64,000 nt of DNA, taken from Ursus arctos (taxonomy: Eukaryota > Chordata > Mammalia > Carnivora > Ursidae). Of the stretch, positions 1 through 12,233 are shown piece by piece. How positions within the stretch are numbered: position 1 is the stretch's first letter; each line of letters starts with the position of its first letter. Location: positions 95,270,128-95,334,127 of the forward strand of contig NC_079873.1 in the NCBI RefSeq assembly GCF_023065955.2. The letters are read 5' to 3'. A program made the position numbers and the translations under genes. The notes below the pieces were generated by a model. The model worked only from the letters and a program-made list of their open reading frames with translations, had not been told where the DNA came from and did no database searches.

Positions 1-60
1 TTCACTAGTGAGCATGACTTTGAAAATTTATTTTAATTAATTTTTCATTTTTCATTTTTT

Positions 61-247
61 AAAGATTTTATTTATTTGACAGAGAGAGAGAGGCATCGAG
101 AGAGGAAACACAAGCAGGGGGAGTAGGAGAGGGAGAAGCAGGCTCCCGTTGAACAGGGAGCCTGAAGCAGGGCTTGATCCCAGGACTCTGGGATCATGAC
201 CCGAGCTGAAGGCCGACGCTTAACCAACTGAGCCACCGAGACGCCCC
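61..247 (-). mobile_element. CAN-SINE (tRNA-Lys-derived)
   Basis: Reverse-complemented CAN-SINE: AAAGATTTTATTTATTTGACAGAG tail side at left, then the GAGGGAGAAGCAGGCTCCC body, and the head (GAGCCACCGAGACGCCCC) at right. Full length, older caniform subtype; no clear TSD. Confidence 0.9.
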
Positions 248-844
248 TAGCATGCATCTTTTTGTTAGCCATTATTATCTGCTTTGCTTTTTCCCCTATG
301 GTTATCATGGTTTGACCATTTTTTCATATTGCAAGTGGTATTCATTCACTCATTAATTACTGTTCTCATTTTGTTTAAATCATAGGCATAGGTATTATCA
401 ATAAATATTTTTGTTCACCATTAGATAACCAGTGTTTCCAAGTGGAGCTTATATGATTGCTCCTAAGATAAGAAACTTGATGTTTTTGTAAATTTGTTTA
501 GTCTTTTTGTGGGGGAAATGTATGGTATATATTAGGTTGTTGAAAGTAGTAAAAGAGATCCCAGACTTTCTATTACTACTGTTATGGACCCCTGGGTGTT
601 AGGAGCCCTTAGGTTATGAATCATAATCTTAAAACAGTTATTCTAAATTCAGGATATAATTTATATTTTAAAATTTGACAACGGGCTAGGCATTAGATTT
701 TCAGTCTAGGTGTAGTTGTGCTGGTAACAAACTCTATTACCTTGTTCAAGACAAATCTATTTTTTTGTTGGCTTCCTTTTTGTCATCTTCGATGTGGGCG
801 CCTTTTCACCTTGCAGGTTTATGAGAATCACATGATCAACACTG
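248..844. other. No feature seen
   Basis: AT-rich unique-looking DNA; no gene, RNA or recognisable repeat. Confidence 0.5.
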
Positions 845-1060
845 AACACCTACTCTATGCTAGACACTTTTCATAGACCTATACTCCTTCATTTAGTGCT
901 CAAAACTACCCTATGACATAGGCGTTGTTCTTGCCCTATGAAGAAATTAAGCTCAGTGAGATTCCATATTTCATTTAAGATACATCTGAAATGGAACTTC
1001 AACTTGATCTTTTTGACTTGAGAGTCCAAATCTGTAATCATTCAATCTGTATTACCTCGT
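845..1060 (-). mobile_element. MIR
   Basis: Antisense MIR: ACACCTACTCTATGCTAGAC, CAAAACTACCCTATGACATAG, GAAGAAATTAAGCTCAGTGAG. Confidence 0.65.
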
Positions 1061-1140
1061 ATATAGGATATTGTGTTGCAGGAACAAACCGTGAGTCTTA
1101 TGGATTAAAGTAACAAAAACTAATTTCTTGTCTTGACCAT

Positions 1141-1400
1141 ATAGTTTTGGTTGCTTGATGGTCTCTTTCAGGTCATCAGCACTCCAGGGTGACAAAGTAA
1201 CTGCCATCTCTAGCATTGCGGGCGCCCTTGGCTTGACAGAAAGAGTGTGTGATGTGTTGTGCACTGGCTCTTCAAGCTTCCATCCAGACATGACCCATGT
1301 CACTGCTACTTGGGCATTTGTTGGCCAAAGCCGGTCACATGGCCATACCTAACGTGTGTATATGTGTAGGGAAAGCAGTCCCACTATGTGGGAAGGAGGA
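1141..1400. mobile_element. Possible unclassified ancient repeat
   Basis: AAAGCCGGTCACATGGCC and GGAAAGCAGTCCCACTATGT recall a dispersed mammalian element ('caagtcacatggccaagccc... gggaagtayactctgcc'). A 65-codon plus open frame here is not recognisable as a gene. Confidence 0.3.
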
Positions 1401-2014
1401 GAAATATAAATATTTGGTGAGCAGCACTAATGACTGCCATATTTTTCAGATGTGTCTATTGATATAACACTATTACTATTATTATGACTTTGAATATTAT
1501 TCTTACCTAAGAAGCAGTGAGGTAGATTTATGTTCCACGTTGTTTGGAAGAGTCTCTTTTGCAAGTCACGCATAAAGTCTGCGTATATGCTACAATTTGC
1601 AATTAAAAATATAGAACGATATGTAAATAAAGCAATAAAATAAATGAATAAGGGTCTGAGCTGTTTAAACTGATATATTTTAATGTGGTTTTCTTGTCCT
1701 AGAAGGGTAGGGTTTTTACCTTCCTGGAATACATTAGACGAAAAAAATGACATTAGAAGGAATGAAAGTACAACAAATGGGGTTATATATAAATTGGAAT
1801 GAATGCCATAAACATTTAAAGAGGTTTGCCATGGCTTGGGCGTGGCTGATTTCAGAGTAATTTCATGCATGTGATTGTTGCAATGCCTAACACAGCCATT
1901 TATAATTTTCAAAGTGCTCCTACGGAATTAAATGAACTAATGTATATGAAAGAGCTTTTTGTAAACGGTAAGCACTTTGCCAATTTAACTATTTTTCTTT
2001 TTCCTATTGTCACA
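1401..2014. other. No feature seen
   Basis: AT-rich. A 161-codon minus open frame (1427-1912) has no recognisable domain and no supporting signals; I take it as chance. Confidence 0.5.
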
Positions 2015-2205
2015 TGATCTCATTTGATCCTTCTGATTATGCTGTGAGACCCAATACTGTGTGCGTTACTATTTTTTTCCTTGTCTTTACTGATAGTGGA
2101 GGAGACTCAGAAGTATCAAACTGCTCTCCATGATGATGTGGCTCATAAACGGAGGACTCGGGGCTGGAACTCTAGTCTGTAACTCTTAGGTCAGCCCTCT
2201 TCCTC
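2015..2205 (-). mobile_element. MIR
   Basis: GATCTCATTTGATCCTTCTG and GATAGTGGAGGAGACTCAGA resemble antisense MIR. Confidence 0.5.
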
Positions 2206-3479
2206 TTCAGCCACATTCTTGGGTGTAATTTAAATGCAGCCAGGAGAAATGAAAAAATTACCCACTTGAAAGAGGAAAAGATCATTTTCAATTTCCCAAG
2301 ACACAGCTGGCGTTGTGCATGCAAACAAGTCCAGGGAACAGAATCTACTACCCTCTGATGAGGAACTCTGGAAAGGATGGAATCATTCTGAGGCCTAACA
2401 TTAATGGTGAGAAAATGGTCTTTCCAAGGGGCCAATTAGTGGCTTGGTAGGCTGAAGTATTTCACAGAATGTCATAGCTCAAAGAAGCTGAGGAAGGTAG
2501 TTATGCCTGCCTTGCAGTATTGTGCAAAGTAGGTTAGCGGCATTGCTTCCATTTTTGTGAAAGAGAATGCCTTTCTAATTTTAGAGTCTTTTAAGAGGTG
2601 GGTAGGCTTTTGTGTGAGGGGAAGCTTTTCTCAGTGCTCATTTCGAGAGGTGCCTGTGAAATCACTTTATATCCTGTTTGGAAAAGGAAGACAATGGTAG
2701 AAATGAAAAATGAGTTTGCGTAAAAAGTTATCTTTCCCAGAAGAGATGGCGGAAATAGGGCTCCACAGCCATACTTATTACTTTTTTCCCTAAGTTACAG
2801 AGATGTGTGTTATCAGATCAATGCAGGGATTGGGTTCCTTTAACTGTAATGTGTCTCCTGAAGTTATACAGTAGAAAGTATTTATTTAGCAGATCATTCC
2901 AGAAGGGACAAAGGCTGTCTTTCACCTCCTAGAGAGTGTTGGTTATTCCCCAGCTTCTCAATATCTCCAATGTAATTTATTTTGTAAATTCCAATTTTCA
3001 GAGTATTAAAATGTAGTTTATAATATGACCTTTTATTTTTAACCCATTTTTTCTTCTGGTAAAACAGCAAATATTCCAAATGCAAATGCCTCTATAAAGA
3101 AAAGAAGGGTTCCCCCAAGGACCTGAGGTCTCTTTAAAGGTAGGTAATTGTGTGTAGCTTTAAGTAACTGAGGTTAAATTTTGTCCTGAGAAGCCACTTT
3201 TGAAACTTTGCTTTAACTGAAGAATTTACATCTATTTTAAAATTAAAAATATCTATAAAGATGAAGGCTTAGAGATATCTGGGATCTAAGATTATAAAAT
3301 TACTAAGTGGTCTGTTTGTCAAGTTCTAGAAGGCTAGGATTAGATTAGGTTAGAATTGAAGGTGGTCTTCTCAGGACCGAAGGCAGTGAGATTCTCCTCA
3401 ATGGGGAGTGTGCTTAAGAAGGCTTCCCTTACCTGCGGAGAGATTTCAAATTTAAGGAGGGAACTGAATGCATGATCCT
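2206..3479. other. No feature seen
   Basis: Unique-looking AT-rich sequence; no gene or repeat recognised. Confidence 0.5.
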
Positions 3480-3668
3480 AATGAGTATTTAACAGATGTA
3501 GTCCCATTTAATCCTCACAAACTGTTGTGGAGAGTCCATATTTTATAGAAGAAATAATAAGGTCAGATAGAAATTTGTCAATGGGCCTAAGGCCACATGG
3601 CTAAATGCAAATCCAGATTTAAGTCCAAGTCTATGAGACTCTCAAACCTGTGCTCATTTCACTATACC
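3480..3668 (-). mobile_element. MIR
   Basis: CCCATTTAATCCTCACAAAC, GGCCTAAGGCCACATGGC, TTTCACTATACCTG: antisense MIR through to its tRNA-like end. Confidence 0.75.
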
Positions 3669-5176
3669 TGTATGTAGGTTCAAAAAGACCTCAAGTGAAG
3701 TCTTAGTAGATGGAGTTATTAAGAGAAACCAAGGATATCAAAGCTTTCCTTAACATTTCAGACCAAGGACAACCAGACCCTGTTACCTGGAGGCTCAAAC
3801 ATGGAATTTAAAGCTAAACAGATGGCATAGGTGAGGTTGCATTCATGCCAAGCTCCCTTGTAGGCCAGTTAGCAGTAGCTGACTGGAAGTTAGACTCACT
3901 TCCGTGGCCCATTCAGCGAATGTTAGAGTGGCAGAGTGCAAATCATCGTGATCTTTGGGACGTGTGTGACCTCTAAGAACTCTTCTGTTTATTTTGTTCA
4001 TCTGGGGTTTGTAATAGGCGTTGTAAGGGTCATGTCCTGTACAGGTCAATGTATAGTAGGGACCTAGATAGGACAGATTTGTCATTTATTAGTATTGGCC
4101 ACTCTACTTCTAGATTCAAATAATATTTATGTCCACTAATATCTGGCTTGAATGGAACTTTGTAATTCCATAAGTAATTTCATTATATGATATTTTCCTT
4201 TTTGTTTGTCTTCTCATGAGAGTATGCATCTTGTTTCTTTTGCGTACTGTGGTAACACTAACTCCTAGAACAGGTGCTTTGCATAGAGGAGGTCAGTAAA
4301 TGTTTGTTCAGTGAACATAAATAAACACTGCAGGCCTACAATGATTCTTGTCAGTTTGTTTCCCCACTCAGTTCTTCCGCCTGTTCACCGCCCAAGTTAT
4401 TTTTTCTTCTCCACTTCTTTGGTCTCCTTGAACCTCCAATCTTTGCAGTAAAACATGCCATCTCCTACATTGCAGAAAAGAATAGAAGGCATCAAATGGG
4501 AATTTCCTCAACCTCTCCAACCCACAAACTTTTGTTCGCTTTCATCTTATTTCTCTATTGTTACAATAGACGTGTCCCTTTTCTATCTAAGGCCAAGTCC
4601 TCCAATTTTCACTTTGTATCCTATCACTTCTCTCATTTCAGGGACTTCAGTTATATTGGTTAAGATAATAGTAGTTCCTGTGGCAGATAAACCTGGAAAG
4701 CTTATTGGCTTAATAAAATATATTAATGTCTCGCTCCGGTCAAATCCAGTGGGCATCATGAGGTGGGAGTGAAAGTTGCTCTGTTCCTTGCAGACTTGGG
4801 CTAACATAGGCTCGTTCCTCTTCAGCGTGAGGTTTCCAGTGTTTCCCTGGGCGAAGGGATATCCAGCCAGCAGATGAGGGAAGGGAGAGAAGATAATGCT
4901 TGAAAGCTTGTATGGGTCAGATCTGGAAACGGATCAGAATCCAGGCCCATGACCACTTCTAACCAGACAGGAGTCTGAGAAATGCATTCTTTTTGCATGC
5001 CCAAGAAGAAAGAAAATAGCAAACATGTAGCCAGTCTCTCTTACCCTGTTTAGTTTGTTTTATCTGCTGTGTTTTTACCTTCACCTTCTAGATTGGCTCA
5101 TTCCATCAGATTTTTAAAGCATGTTTAAATTTCTCCCAATTTTTAAAACAAAACAAACAACAATTTTCTTTGCATC
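3669..5176. other. Mostly unique DNA
   Basis: Apart from the L2 end at 4195-4318 nothing is recognised; short frames at 3843-4085 and 4455-4807 lack family features. Confidence 0.45.
4195..4318 (+). mobile_element. L2 3'-end fragment
   Basis: CTCCTAGAACAGGTGCTTTGC then GGTCAGTAAATGTTTGTTCA matches the L2 terminus ('tagaacagtgcctggcacatagtaggtgctcaataaatgtttg'). Confidence 0.7.
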
Positions 5177-5642
5177 TGTGTTAGTTTCCTAGGGCTGCTG
5201 TAATGAAGTACCACAAGTTGGGTGGCTTAAAACAATAGAAATTGATTCTCTCACCCTTCTGGAGGATGGAACTCTGCAATCAAGATGTTCACAGGGCCAC
5301 GCCCCCTCTGAAACTCTATTTTAGCTAGAATTCTTCCTTGCTTCTTCCGTAGTTTCTAGTGGTGGCCCCTTTGATCCTTGGTGTTCTTTTACTTGTAGCT
5401 GCATCACTCTGATCCCTCCTCCTTCCTCTTGGCGTTCTCCCTGTGTACGTCTGTCTTCACATGGCATTTTCTTTTTCTTATAAGGACACCTATCATTTTG
5501 GATTAAGGGCTTACCCTACTCCATGATGTGATCTTAACTAATTATATCTACAGAGACTCTTTCCAAATAAGGTCATCTTTTGAGGTACTCAGGAGTAGGA
5601 CTTCAGCATATCCTTTTGGGGAACACAAGTCAACCCACAACA
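5177..5642 (-). mobile_element. MLT1-type solo LTR (ERVL-MaLR)
   Basis: Reads TGTGTTAGTTTCCTAGGGCTGC, then GGGTGGCTTAAAACAATAG, CTTATAAGGACACC, and AACCCACAACA at the end, which is the reverse complement of the MLT1 LTR. The length (about 466 bp) fits one LTR. No internal retroviral sequence is adjacent and nothing is coding. Confidence 0.85.
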
Positions 5643-5937
5643 CCGTCTTCAATTGCCCTGTGTAATTCTTCTCTTTTCTCCCCCACAAGTGTAGTTACCA
5701 TCTGTCACCATACAAAGTTATTACACTATTATTGTAATATGTAATTTTGTATATTGTAATAGATCATTAGATTACTTCATTTTCCTCTCCTTAACTCCAC
5801 ACGTGGGGAATGATTTCTCTGTACTCACTGTCTATACTTTTCAGTCCTCAGTGCACTTAAGCTGTTACTGTCACCACTCATCTAAATGTACTTTTATTAT
5901 CTTCCTTGTACAATGCCCAGTGGAAAAGTTTCTCTTT

Positions 5938-6149
5938 TTTAAAAAGATATTTATTTGAAAGAGAGAGAGAATGCACACTCGAGTGAGGGGAAGGGGCAAA
6001 AGGAGAGGGAGAGAGAGAGAGAATCTCAAGCAGACGCCCTGCTGAGCACGGAGGCCTGACACAGGGCTTGATCTCGTGACCCATGAGGTTATGACCTCTA
6101 CCGAAATTACGAATCGGACGCTTAACTGACTGAGCCACCCAGGAGCCCC
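5938..6149 (-). mobile_element. CAN-SINE, older subtype
   Basis: Full-length reverse-oriented CAN-SINE with long GAGAGAGA runs and the head GACTGAGCCACCCAGGAGCCCC. It directly abuts the next SINE; together they split an L2 remnant. Confidence 0.9.
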
Positions 6150-6170
6150 TACTTTTCTCCTTTTTATCTT

Positions 6171-6360
6171 TTTTAAAAAATGTATTTATTGGACAGAGAG
6201 AGACACAGCAAGAGAAGGAACACCAGCAGGGGGAGTGGGAGAGGGGAAGCAGGCTTCCTGCCGAGCAGGGAGCCCCATGTGGGGCTCGATCCCAGGACCC
6301 TGGGATTATGACATGAGCCGAGGGTAGACACGCTTAACGACTGAGCCACCCAGGCGCCCC
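6171..6360 (-). mobile_element. CAN-SINE with perfect 15-bp TSD
   Basis: Reverse-oriented SINE flanked by TCTCCTTTTTATCTT at 6156-6170 and 6361-6375. The body contains AGCAAGAGAAGGAACACCAGC, intermediate between old and bear-type subtypes. Confidence 0.95.
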
Positions 6361-6779
6361 TCTCCTTTTTATCTTACTTGTCCTCCTAGACACATTTGAC
6401 ATTACTGGCTGCTCCCTTCTCTAACCTCTTTTCCTAGGACTTTAGAGAAGCGTCTTGCCTATTTCTAGGAACTCTTTCTTCTTGTTGCAACCTCTTCTAT
6501 CCATCTCTTACATGTAGGTGTTTTTGAGGTTCCGTTGTAGACCCTGTTCTCACTCCAGATAATTTCTCAATCTCATCTGTGCTGATGGCTTAAGTTACTC
6601 TATATATGCAGATGATTTTGAAATCTGTCTTCACTTCCTACCTCTTTCCTGAGTGTCACACTCATCTTAAGTACCTCCCCAGTAGCTCAACTTGGATGGT
6701 CCAAGGCACCTCAAAGCTGAAATCATCTTCTTTCCACAACACTGGTCTTTCTTATTTTTAGTGTTGTGGGTATTTCAAT

Positions 6780-7060
6780 CCAATTGAATTTATTTTGATT
6801 TAAGGAATGGGGGTAGGGGTGCATATTTTCTCATATTTCAAATAATTACCCACTTGATGCAAACTATTTATTGAATAATCCCTCTTTACCAACTTGGAAT
6901 GCTACTTTTATCTCAAACAATTTCTATATTTTGGTTAGATCTATTTTCATTCTGTCTACTCTTTGAGTGATCTATGTGTCTAGTTTTTCTTTATTAACAA
7001 ATAGTTTTAATTATTGAACTACATAAGTGTTTTAATAGATGATAACCTTGCTCTTGAACA
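6780..7060 (-). mobile_element. L1 fragment (minus)
   Basis: Decayed match to antisense L1 around 'caccatttattgaa' and 'ccattgatctatgtgtct' (seen as ACTATTTATTGAATAATCC and GAGTGATCTATGTGTCTAG). Confidence 0.6.
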
Positions 7061-7577
7061 TTTGACCCATCTCCCCTTTATTCATTCAGTTTCTCATTAT
7101 CAGTAGAAACCTCTTGCCCTAAATGATTTTCATGAGTGCCACAAGTGCCCCAATTTTTTTCTACTTATTGTGATTCTAGTACTTTCCTGGACACTGGGGT
7201 GTTAATTCCAATGGGAATCTTGGAGGAAGGAGAGAGTCGCTTTTGCCAAGGCCTCAGTTCTTTCAGCCTAATCAGTTAGAAGTGATCTGTGGCTGCTACT
7301 TTGGAGGGGATGGAAATTTGCAATTATATTACCAGCTTTGTAATCTAGCATGTTGCATCTCTGTCTTTCATTCTCAGAAATTTCTCAGAGTATCAGCAAC
7401 ACAATTTTACCCTTTGTTTCTAAGAAGGAGAGTACAGAGACTATTGTAATTTGACTGGGACCCTTGGGGAACAGGTTGTGTGTGTAGAGTGCCACCATGG
7501 GGTATTCCCTTTAAATTTCCTATATAATTTACTTCCATGGCTGATCATCTATTGGGATTTCTTGTATATTCCCTGTC
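7061..7577. other. No feature seen
   Basis: Probably old LINE-derived but not recognisable. Confidence 0.4.
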
Positions 7578-7774
7578 TTTTATTTATTTTAGAGAGAGAG
7601 AATGCACTTGAGCGGGGGGGAGGGGCAGAGGTAGAGGGAGAGAGAGAATCTTAAGCAGGCTCTATGCCCAGCATGGAGCCCGATGTGGGGCTTGATCCCA
7701 TGACACATGAGATCATGGCCTGAGCTGAAACCAAGAGTTGGATGCTCAACCGACTGAGCCACCCAGGCGCCCCT
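7578..7774 (-). mobile_element. CAN-SINE, older subtype
   Basis: Head GAGCCACCCAGGCGCCCC at the right end; the body has GAATGCACTTGAGCGGGGGG. Flanks TTCCCTGTCTTTT and TTCCTGTCGTCTT look like a diverged TSD. Confidence 0.9.
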
Positions 7775-8109
7775 TCCTGTCGTCTTAAGAGAAATTAAAC
7801 TGAAATCTCTTAAAATATTTTATGTTTGTCTAGGGTGTAACACTTTTATTTTTCTATTAACAAACAGCAAACTGATCTTTTTGGCCCCAGTCTTTGTGCC
7901 CTCCCAGTCACACTTTCCACTATAGCCAGTGTGATTTGACTCCCTGTCTCTATCTCCAGCCTAGGCTTTGGGCTGAGCTACTGACCCATGTGTACAGCTA
8001 CCTATGTGACATCTTATGGATGCTTCAGAACAAAACTCCTAATCCTTCTCTGAAACCTACTTTCCTTCCCGAATTTTCTTCTTTTGGAAGATGACCACCC
8101 ACCTCCAGA

Positions 8110-8765
8110 AAGGCACTAATCAGTTTTGGTTATTTCCTTGACTATTGTAACAGCCTCCTAACTGGCCTTCTTGCTTCTGCCTCTGTTCCTCTCCAAACTA
8201 TTCTCTACCCAGCAGTTGAAAGAGCTACGGAAAATACAAATCTTATCACATCAAATTTGTACTTAAATCTCTTCAGTGGCCTCACACTGCTGTTGGAATA
8301 AATATAAATCGTCTCAACATGCCCTGAAAACCCTGACTAGTCTGTCTACTTTTATACTTTCTCTCCTTTTTCTTCTTTCCCCATGTCCTGTCCACTGACA
8401 GTCATGGATACCATGCCTTCTAGAAGTATTCTGAACATATCTATGTATGTTTGTCTCTAGTGCCACCATTTTTCTAATGCCTCCATTTCAAGGTACCATT
8501 TTTTTTTTTAACCTCATGTTCATTTTTTGGTTTTTCTGATTCTGCCCTTATCTTCTTATAATGCAACCGCACACTGCTGTCCCAGTAATCTTTTAAACAG
8601 ATACACTCATGTAACTGCTCCGTTTTTTGATTCCTTTCATATATAGCATAAAACATCGTCTTTTTAGTAGAACACACAGGGTCCTCCATGATCTGGCTCT
8701 TATCCCTATAATTTTCAGCCATGCCCCCAGTATTCATTTGCCTTGCACTGTAGCTTTAACAATAA
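8110..8765 (+). mobile_element. L2 fragments
   Basis: CAGCCTCCTAACTGGCCTTC, CTTCAGTGGCCTCACACTGC, CATGATCTGGCTCTTATCCC and TTGCCTTGCACTG are typical L2 3' phrases. Partly repeated, so perhaps two fragments. Confidence 0.7.
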
Positions 8766-8939
8766 TTATGTTAACAACAACAATAATCCCCAATAGTATT
8801 AGCAGTTATCAGTTATTAACCATCTTTAATGTAGCAGCTCTTTAAATGTCTCTAATTCTGAAAATAATCTTTCTGTTTAGGTATTATAGAACCACTGCTC
8901 TGGGTTCAGTATTAATTGGGATGCTGGCTCTTGGCTCTT

Positions 8940-9345
8940 GGTTTGAAATAAAAATATTCTTTATAATGTTAAGTGCTTATCCTTCTATTTGAAGTTTACT
9001 AAGACTTTATGAGGAATACACTTGGAATTCAATAAATATCTTTTGATATCCATGAAGAGGGTTTATAGATACTTTTCCATTGCTGTATTGATGTGGGATA
9101 TATTATGATTGCAGATTGTTAATATTAAAGGAGTTTGAGGAACTAATCTTACTGGTGTCATGGGATTTTAATCTTAAAATACTGCTATATTTGATTGACT
9201 TAGTATTTTATTTAGCATTTTTACATCTATTCATAACTGAGATTTGTCAGTGCCTTCTATGTATGAGTATGCGTGCACATAGCACATGAATGTTGTCTTT
9301 ATCATTTTTGATATCAGAGTTGTGCCACCCTCATAAAATAAATTG
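8940..9345 (-). mobile_element. L1 ORF2 fragment (minus)
   Basis: Antisense L1 ORF2 motifs: CCATTGCTGTATTGATGTGG and TTAGCATTTTTACATCTATT followed by CATAACTGAGATTTG. Strongly decayed. Confidence 0.6.
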
Positions 9346-9369
9346 GTAAACTTAAAATTGCTTGTTATA

Positions 9370-9488
9370 TATCTCTCTCCCCCATTAAATTATAAGCTCC
9401 GTGAGGTAAGGAACCGTGTTTAGAGGTAATCCTAGCACAGTGCATGGCACATTAAAATCAATATATAATTATTTGCTGAATGTTTGAG
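9370..9488 (+). mobile_element. L2 3'-end fragment
   Basis: TTATAAGCTCCGTGAGGTAAGG and CAGTGCATGGCACATTAAAA, ending TTTGCTGAATG. Confidence 0.7.
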
Positions 9489-9489
9489 G

Positions 9490-9562
9490 GAATACTCATG
9501 TTATAGGTGGGAAGCTGAGGATCAGAGTGTTGAATCAACTTGCCCTGGGCCATAGGATGTAT
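9490..9562 (-). mobile_element. MIR fragment
   Basis: GGGAAGCTGAGGATCAGAGTG, then CAACTTGCCCTGGGCC: antisense MIR core. Confidence 0.5.
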
Positions 9563-10449
9563 AAATAGACTCTAATGGCCAAGACTTGTGTAGGAAGGTA
9601 GCATGCATGGGCTGGAAACTTGACTTTGTGGTTAGAATTTTGAAAATGGCAAATCAAATCTCGAAGACACCCAGTAACTATCTTGCCTTGTTTTGGTTCA
9701 GACTTAAGACTCTGGAGTCTGTTCGGCTTCTGCTTTATCATGCCGCTTCTCCAACTACTTGGGGGTTCCTCATATATTCAGGGTGACTGTGTTGTCCAAA
9801 CTGGGACAGTTTTGAAAATGAAAAGGCTGCTATTTATAATTCTGCCTGGGTAACAGAAGTAAATTGGGACTATCTTGGGTACCAGACTGTATGGTTTTCC
9901 TACCTATACATACGTGATGTGTTGTGTCTCTTGTATCCATTTCTTTGTCCTTGTTCCCCTGCCTGCAGTGTTTCCTTCTTTGTCTAGCCTACGCTTACTA
10001 ATCTTTCTCCCTGTATCAGAGAACTGTTACCTTTTGTCAAGGGAATAGAGCATGAAAATATGTTCATGCTTGACACTTGACATACGTGACTGAGCTCTTT
10101 CCTCTGTCAACCCTTTAGGAAACATTAGGGCAGGAACAGATGGCCTCACTGTGCTGTGAGGTGTGCTAAATGAAGGCCTAAACTACACAACTTCCACTGG
10201 GATGCCACACTGCCTTGAATGCCACTGTCACAGCCATTTCTTTGGGATGAATACTGTCTCCAAATGGCCACTCCTCAAATTGTACATATGTATCTGATGG
10301 AAGTGCCCCTCCCCTCTAAGTGATCGCTTCCCCCCCTACCCACTTGGATTTTGCTGGGAATGGGATATATAGTATACAGAATGGGTGAATGTGGGTTGCA
10401 GTGAGGGAGGTTGGTGGGTAGAATTTTCTTGTCTGTAATTATTTATCTG
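9563..10449. other. No feature seen
   Basis: Unique-looking sequence without gene signals. Confidence 0.5.
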
Positions 10450-10590
10450 TCCATGTGTCTGATGTCTGTCTCCCACGCTGTGCTGTGAGCTCCATGAAGG
10501 CAAAGGTCTGTCTCCTTTGGTTTATTCAGTACCCATTGTAGCTCCTGACTTATAATAGGTATTCAGTAGTATTTGTTGACTAAATGATTC
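10450..10590 (+). mobile_element. L2 3'-end fragment
   Basis: CTGTGAGCTCCATGAAGGC, TAATAGGTATTCAGTAG, TTGTTGACTAAATG: L2 terminus. Confidence 0.75.
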
Positions 10591-10984
10591 TGTACTCATA
10601 TTTTCTTTGTACATATTTATAGGCCTTCTATCATCGAACATCATTTGTTTATTAACATGGTGCCAGACTCTGATTTTCGTCCTCCTTAGAGCTGAGGTAC
10701 ATTGAACCTCAGGGTTCAAGCCCAGCCCAGCATCAAAACTGACCACTGTTCTGTATCACCAACTGGAGCTCTAATTTGTTTTGATTCCCAAGCCTGGTAA
10801 TGAGAGGGCCGAGAGAGAGGGCACACAGTCCACACCTCAGAACACCTGGGTGCTTAAGGAGTGTCTGCTTTCCTGCTAACTTCTGAATTTCAGATAACCC
10901 TGATTGGTTCTTGTCAGTTTCCCTTCTCCATTGTCATGGAATTGGATTGTGCTGCTTGTATCCTGAGATTCTGGTTATGGTTCT

Positions 10985-11145
10985 CTTATCACAAGGTTGA
11001 ACTATATCAGTTAAGAGCGTGAGCTTCTCAGTGTCAGGTACCTGTTTTTGTTCATTGCTATACTTCTGATGTCTAAAATATTGCTTGACACAGAGTAGGT
11101 TTTCTCTTCGTTCACCTTGAATGAATGAATGATGGAGCCCTTTCC
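10985..11145 (+). mobile_element. L2 3'-end fragment
   Basis: TTGACACAGAGTAGGTTTTC and TGAATGAATGAATGATGG resemble an L2 end, heavily decayed. Confidence 0.45.
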
Positions 11146-11194
11146 TGGGGAAGGCATATCTGCCATTGGGAGGGGGTGGTCTCGGGCAGTAGTA

Positions 11195-11440
11195 GTTACA
11201 GCTATCATAGCTACCATTTATTGTTTGAGTATTCTGTGCCAAGTGTTGTGTTAAGCATTTAAAACAAATTTTTTTTCTAATTGTCATAATGATGTCATGA
11301 AGCAGGTGGTATTATCTCCATTTTACTGATTACAAAATGAGGCTTAGTAGAGAGGTTAGCAGCATGACTAAGGTCATATACTAAGCGGTAGAACAAATCC
11401 ATATTGTTGATTCCAGAGCCCCCAAACTTTCCATATAAAA
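11195..11440 (-). mobile_element. MIR
   Basis: GTGCCAAGTGTTGTGTTAAGC, CTCCATTTTACTGATTACAA, GACTAAGGTCATATACTAAG: near full-length antisense MIR. Confidence 0.75.
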
Positions 11441-11845
11441 GAGTACTGCACAGGTGGTAGTGGGGTGGCAATTTAGGGGGCACAGATAGGTAAGGGAGGT
11501 AGTATGGGTACTAAAGATAGACTCCAGTGCTTGACAAATTTGCCAAATACCTGCTTTGTTGCCCTTGGAATCCGAGGTTGTGCTACACCCGGAAGAGTCA
11601 GGCTGTTCACCTCTGAGAAGTCTCTGGCTTCTGAGAGCAGAGAGGGCACTAAGATGGACAGGCGTCAGTGTCTGTGCTGGGAGGTGGCTCTCTGTTGCTC
11701 ACTACTGCTCTGTGTAAGCTGGGCAGGGTGCTGGCAGTTAGCGCTTATATAGGATTGTGAGCTGAGGGAAATAGTTTAATTAATTTTGGGTTATCTGCTT
11801 GGTTCCCCAAGAAAAACCCTCAGATTAATTCATAATACGAAATTT

Positions 11846-11918
11846 GTTCTTCCTTTCTTCCTTTGTCCTTCTTTTTCTCCCTCTCCCTTCCCTTTTCTCC
11901 CTCTCTCTCTCCCCCACA
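11846..11918. repeat. Polypyrimidine tract
   Basis: About 70 bp of almost pure C/T (TTCCTTTCTTCCTTTGTCC to CTCTCTCTCTCCCCC). Confidence 0.9.
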
Positions 11919-12020
11919 GCAATAAATATGTTGAAAACCTTTTTGGGTAATTTATTCTATTTTGTGCAGTTTGAATGGGAAGTGAGCCAAAACACAAAGG
12001 TAATTGTGGTCGAATTTTTA

Positions 12021-12233
12021 TTTTTATTTTTATTTATTTTTTTTAAAGATTTTATTTATTTATTTCACAGAGAGAGAGACAGCCAGCGAGAGAGGGAACA
12101 CAGCAGGGGGAGTGGGAGAGGAAGAAGCAGGCTCCCAGTGGAGGTGCTCGATGTGGGGCTCGATCCCAGAACGCTGGGATCACGCCCTGAGCCGAAGGCA
12201 GACGCTTAATGACTGAGCCACCCAGGCGCCCCA
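12021..12233 (-). mobile_element. CAN-SINE, bear-type, perfect 16-bp TSD
   Basis: Contains AGACAGCCAGCGAGAGAGGG and GGGATCACGCCCTGAGCCG. TSD TGTGGTCGAATTTTTA at 12005-12020 and 12234-12249. The perfect TSD implies a fairly recent insertion. Confidence 0.95.

Larger units (their letters stand above)
5830..6760 (+). mobile_element. L2 remnant split by two SINEs
   Basis: Left: CTGTTACTGTCACCACTCATC. Right of the SINEs: GTAGACCCTGTTCTCACTCC, GCAGATGATTTTGAAATCTG, CAAGGCACCTCAAAGCTGAA. These are L2 ORF2 phrases in sense order, so the two SINEs entered an existing L2. Confidence 0.7.

Noticed and set aside
1427..1912. 161-codon minus open frame
   Set aside because: No recognisable domain, low-complexity composition and AT-rich context; no splice or start support.
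11844..12209. 121-codon plus open frame with FIYLFHRERDSQREREH
   Set aside because: Recurring phrase produced by translating the antisense CAN-SINE tail; seen at many SINEs in the window.
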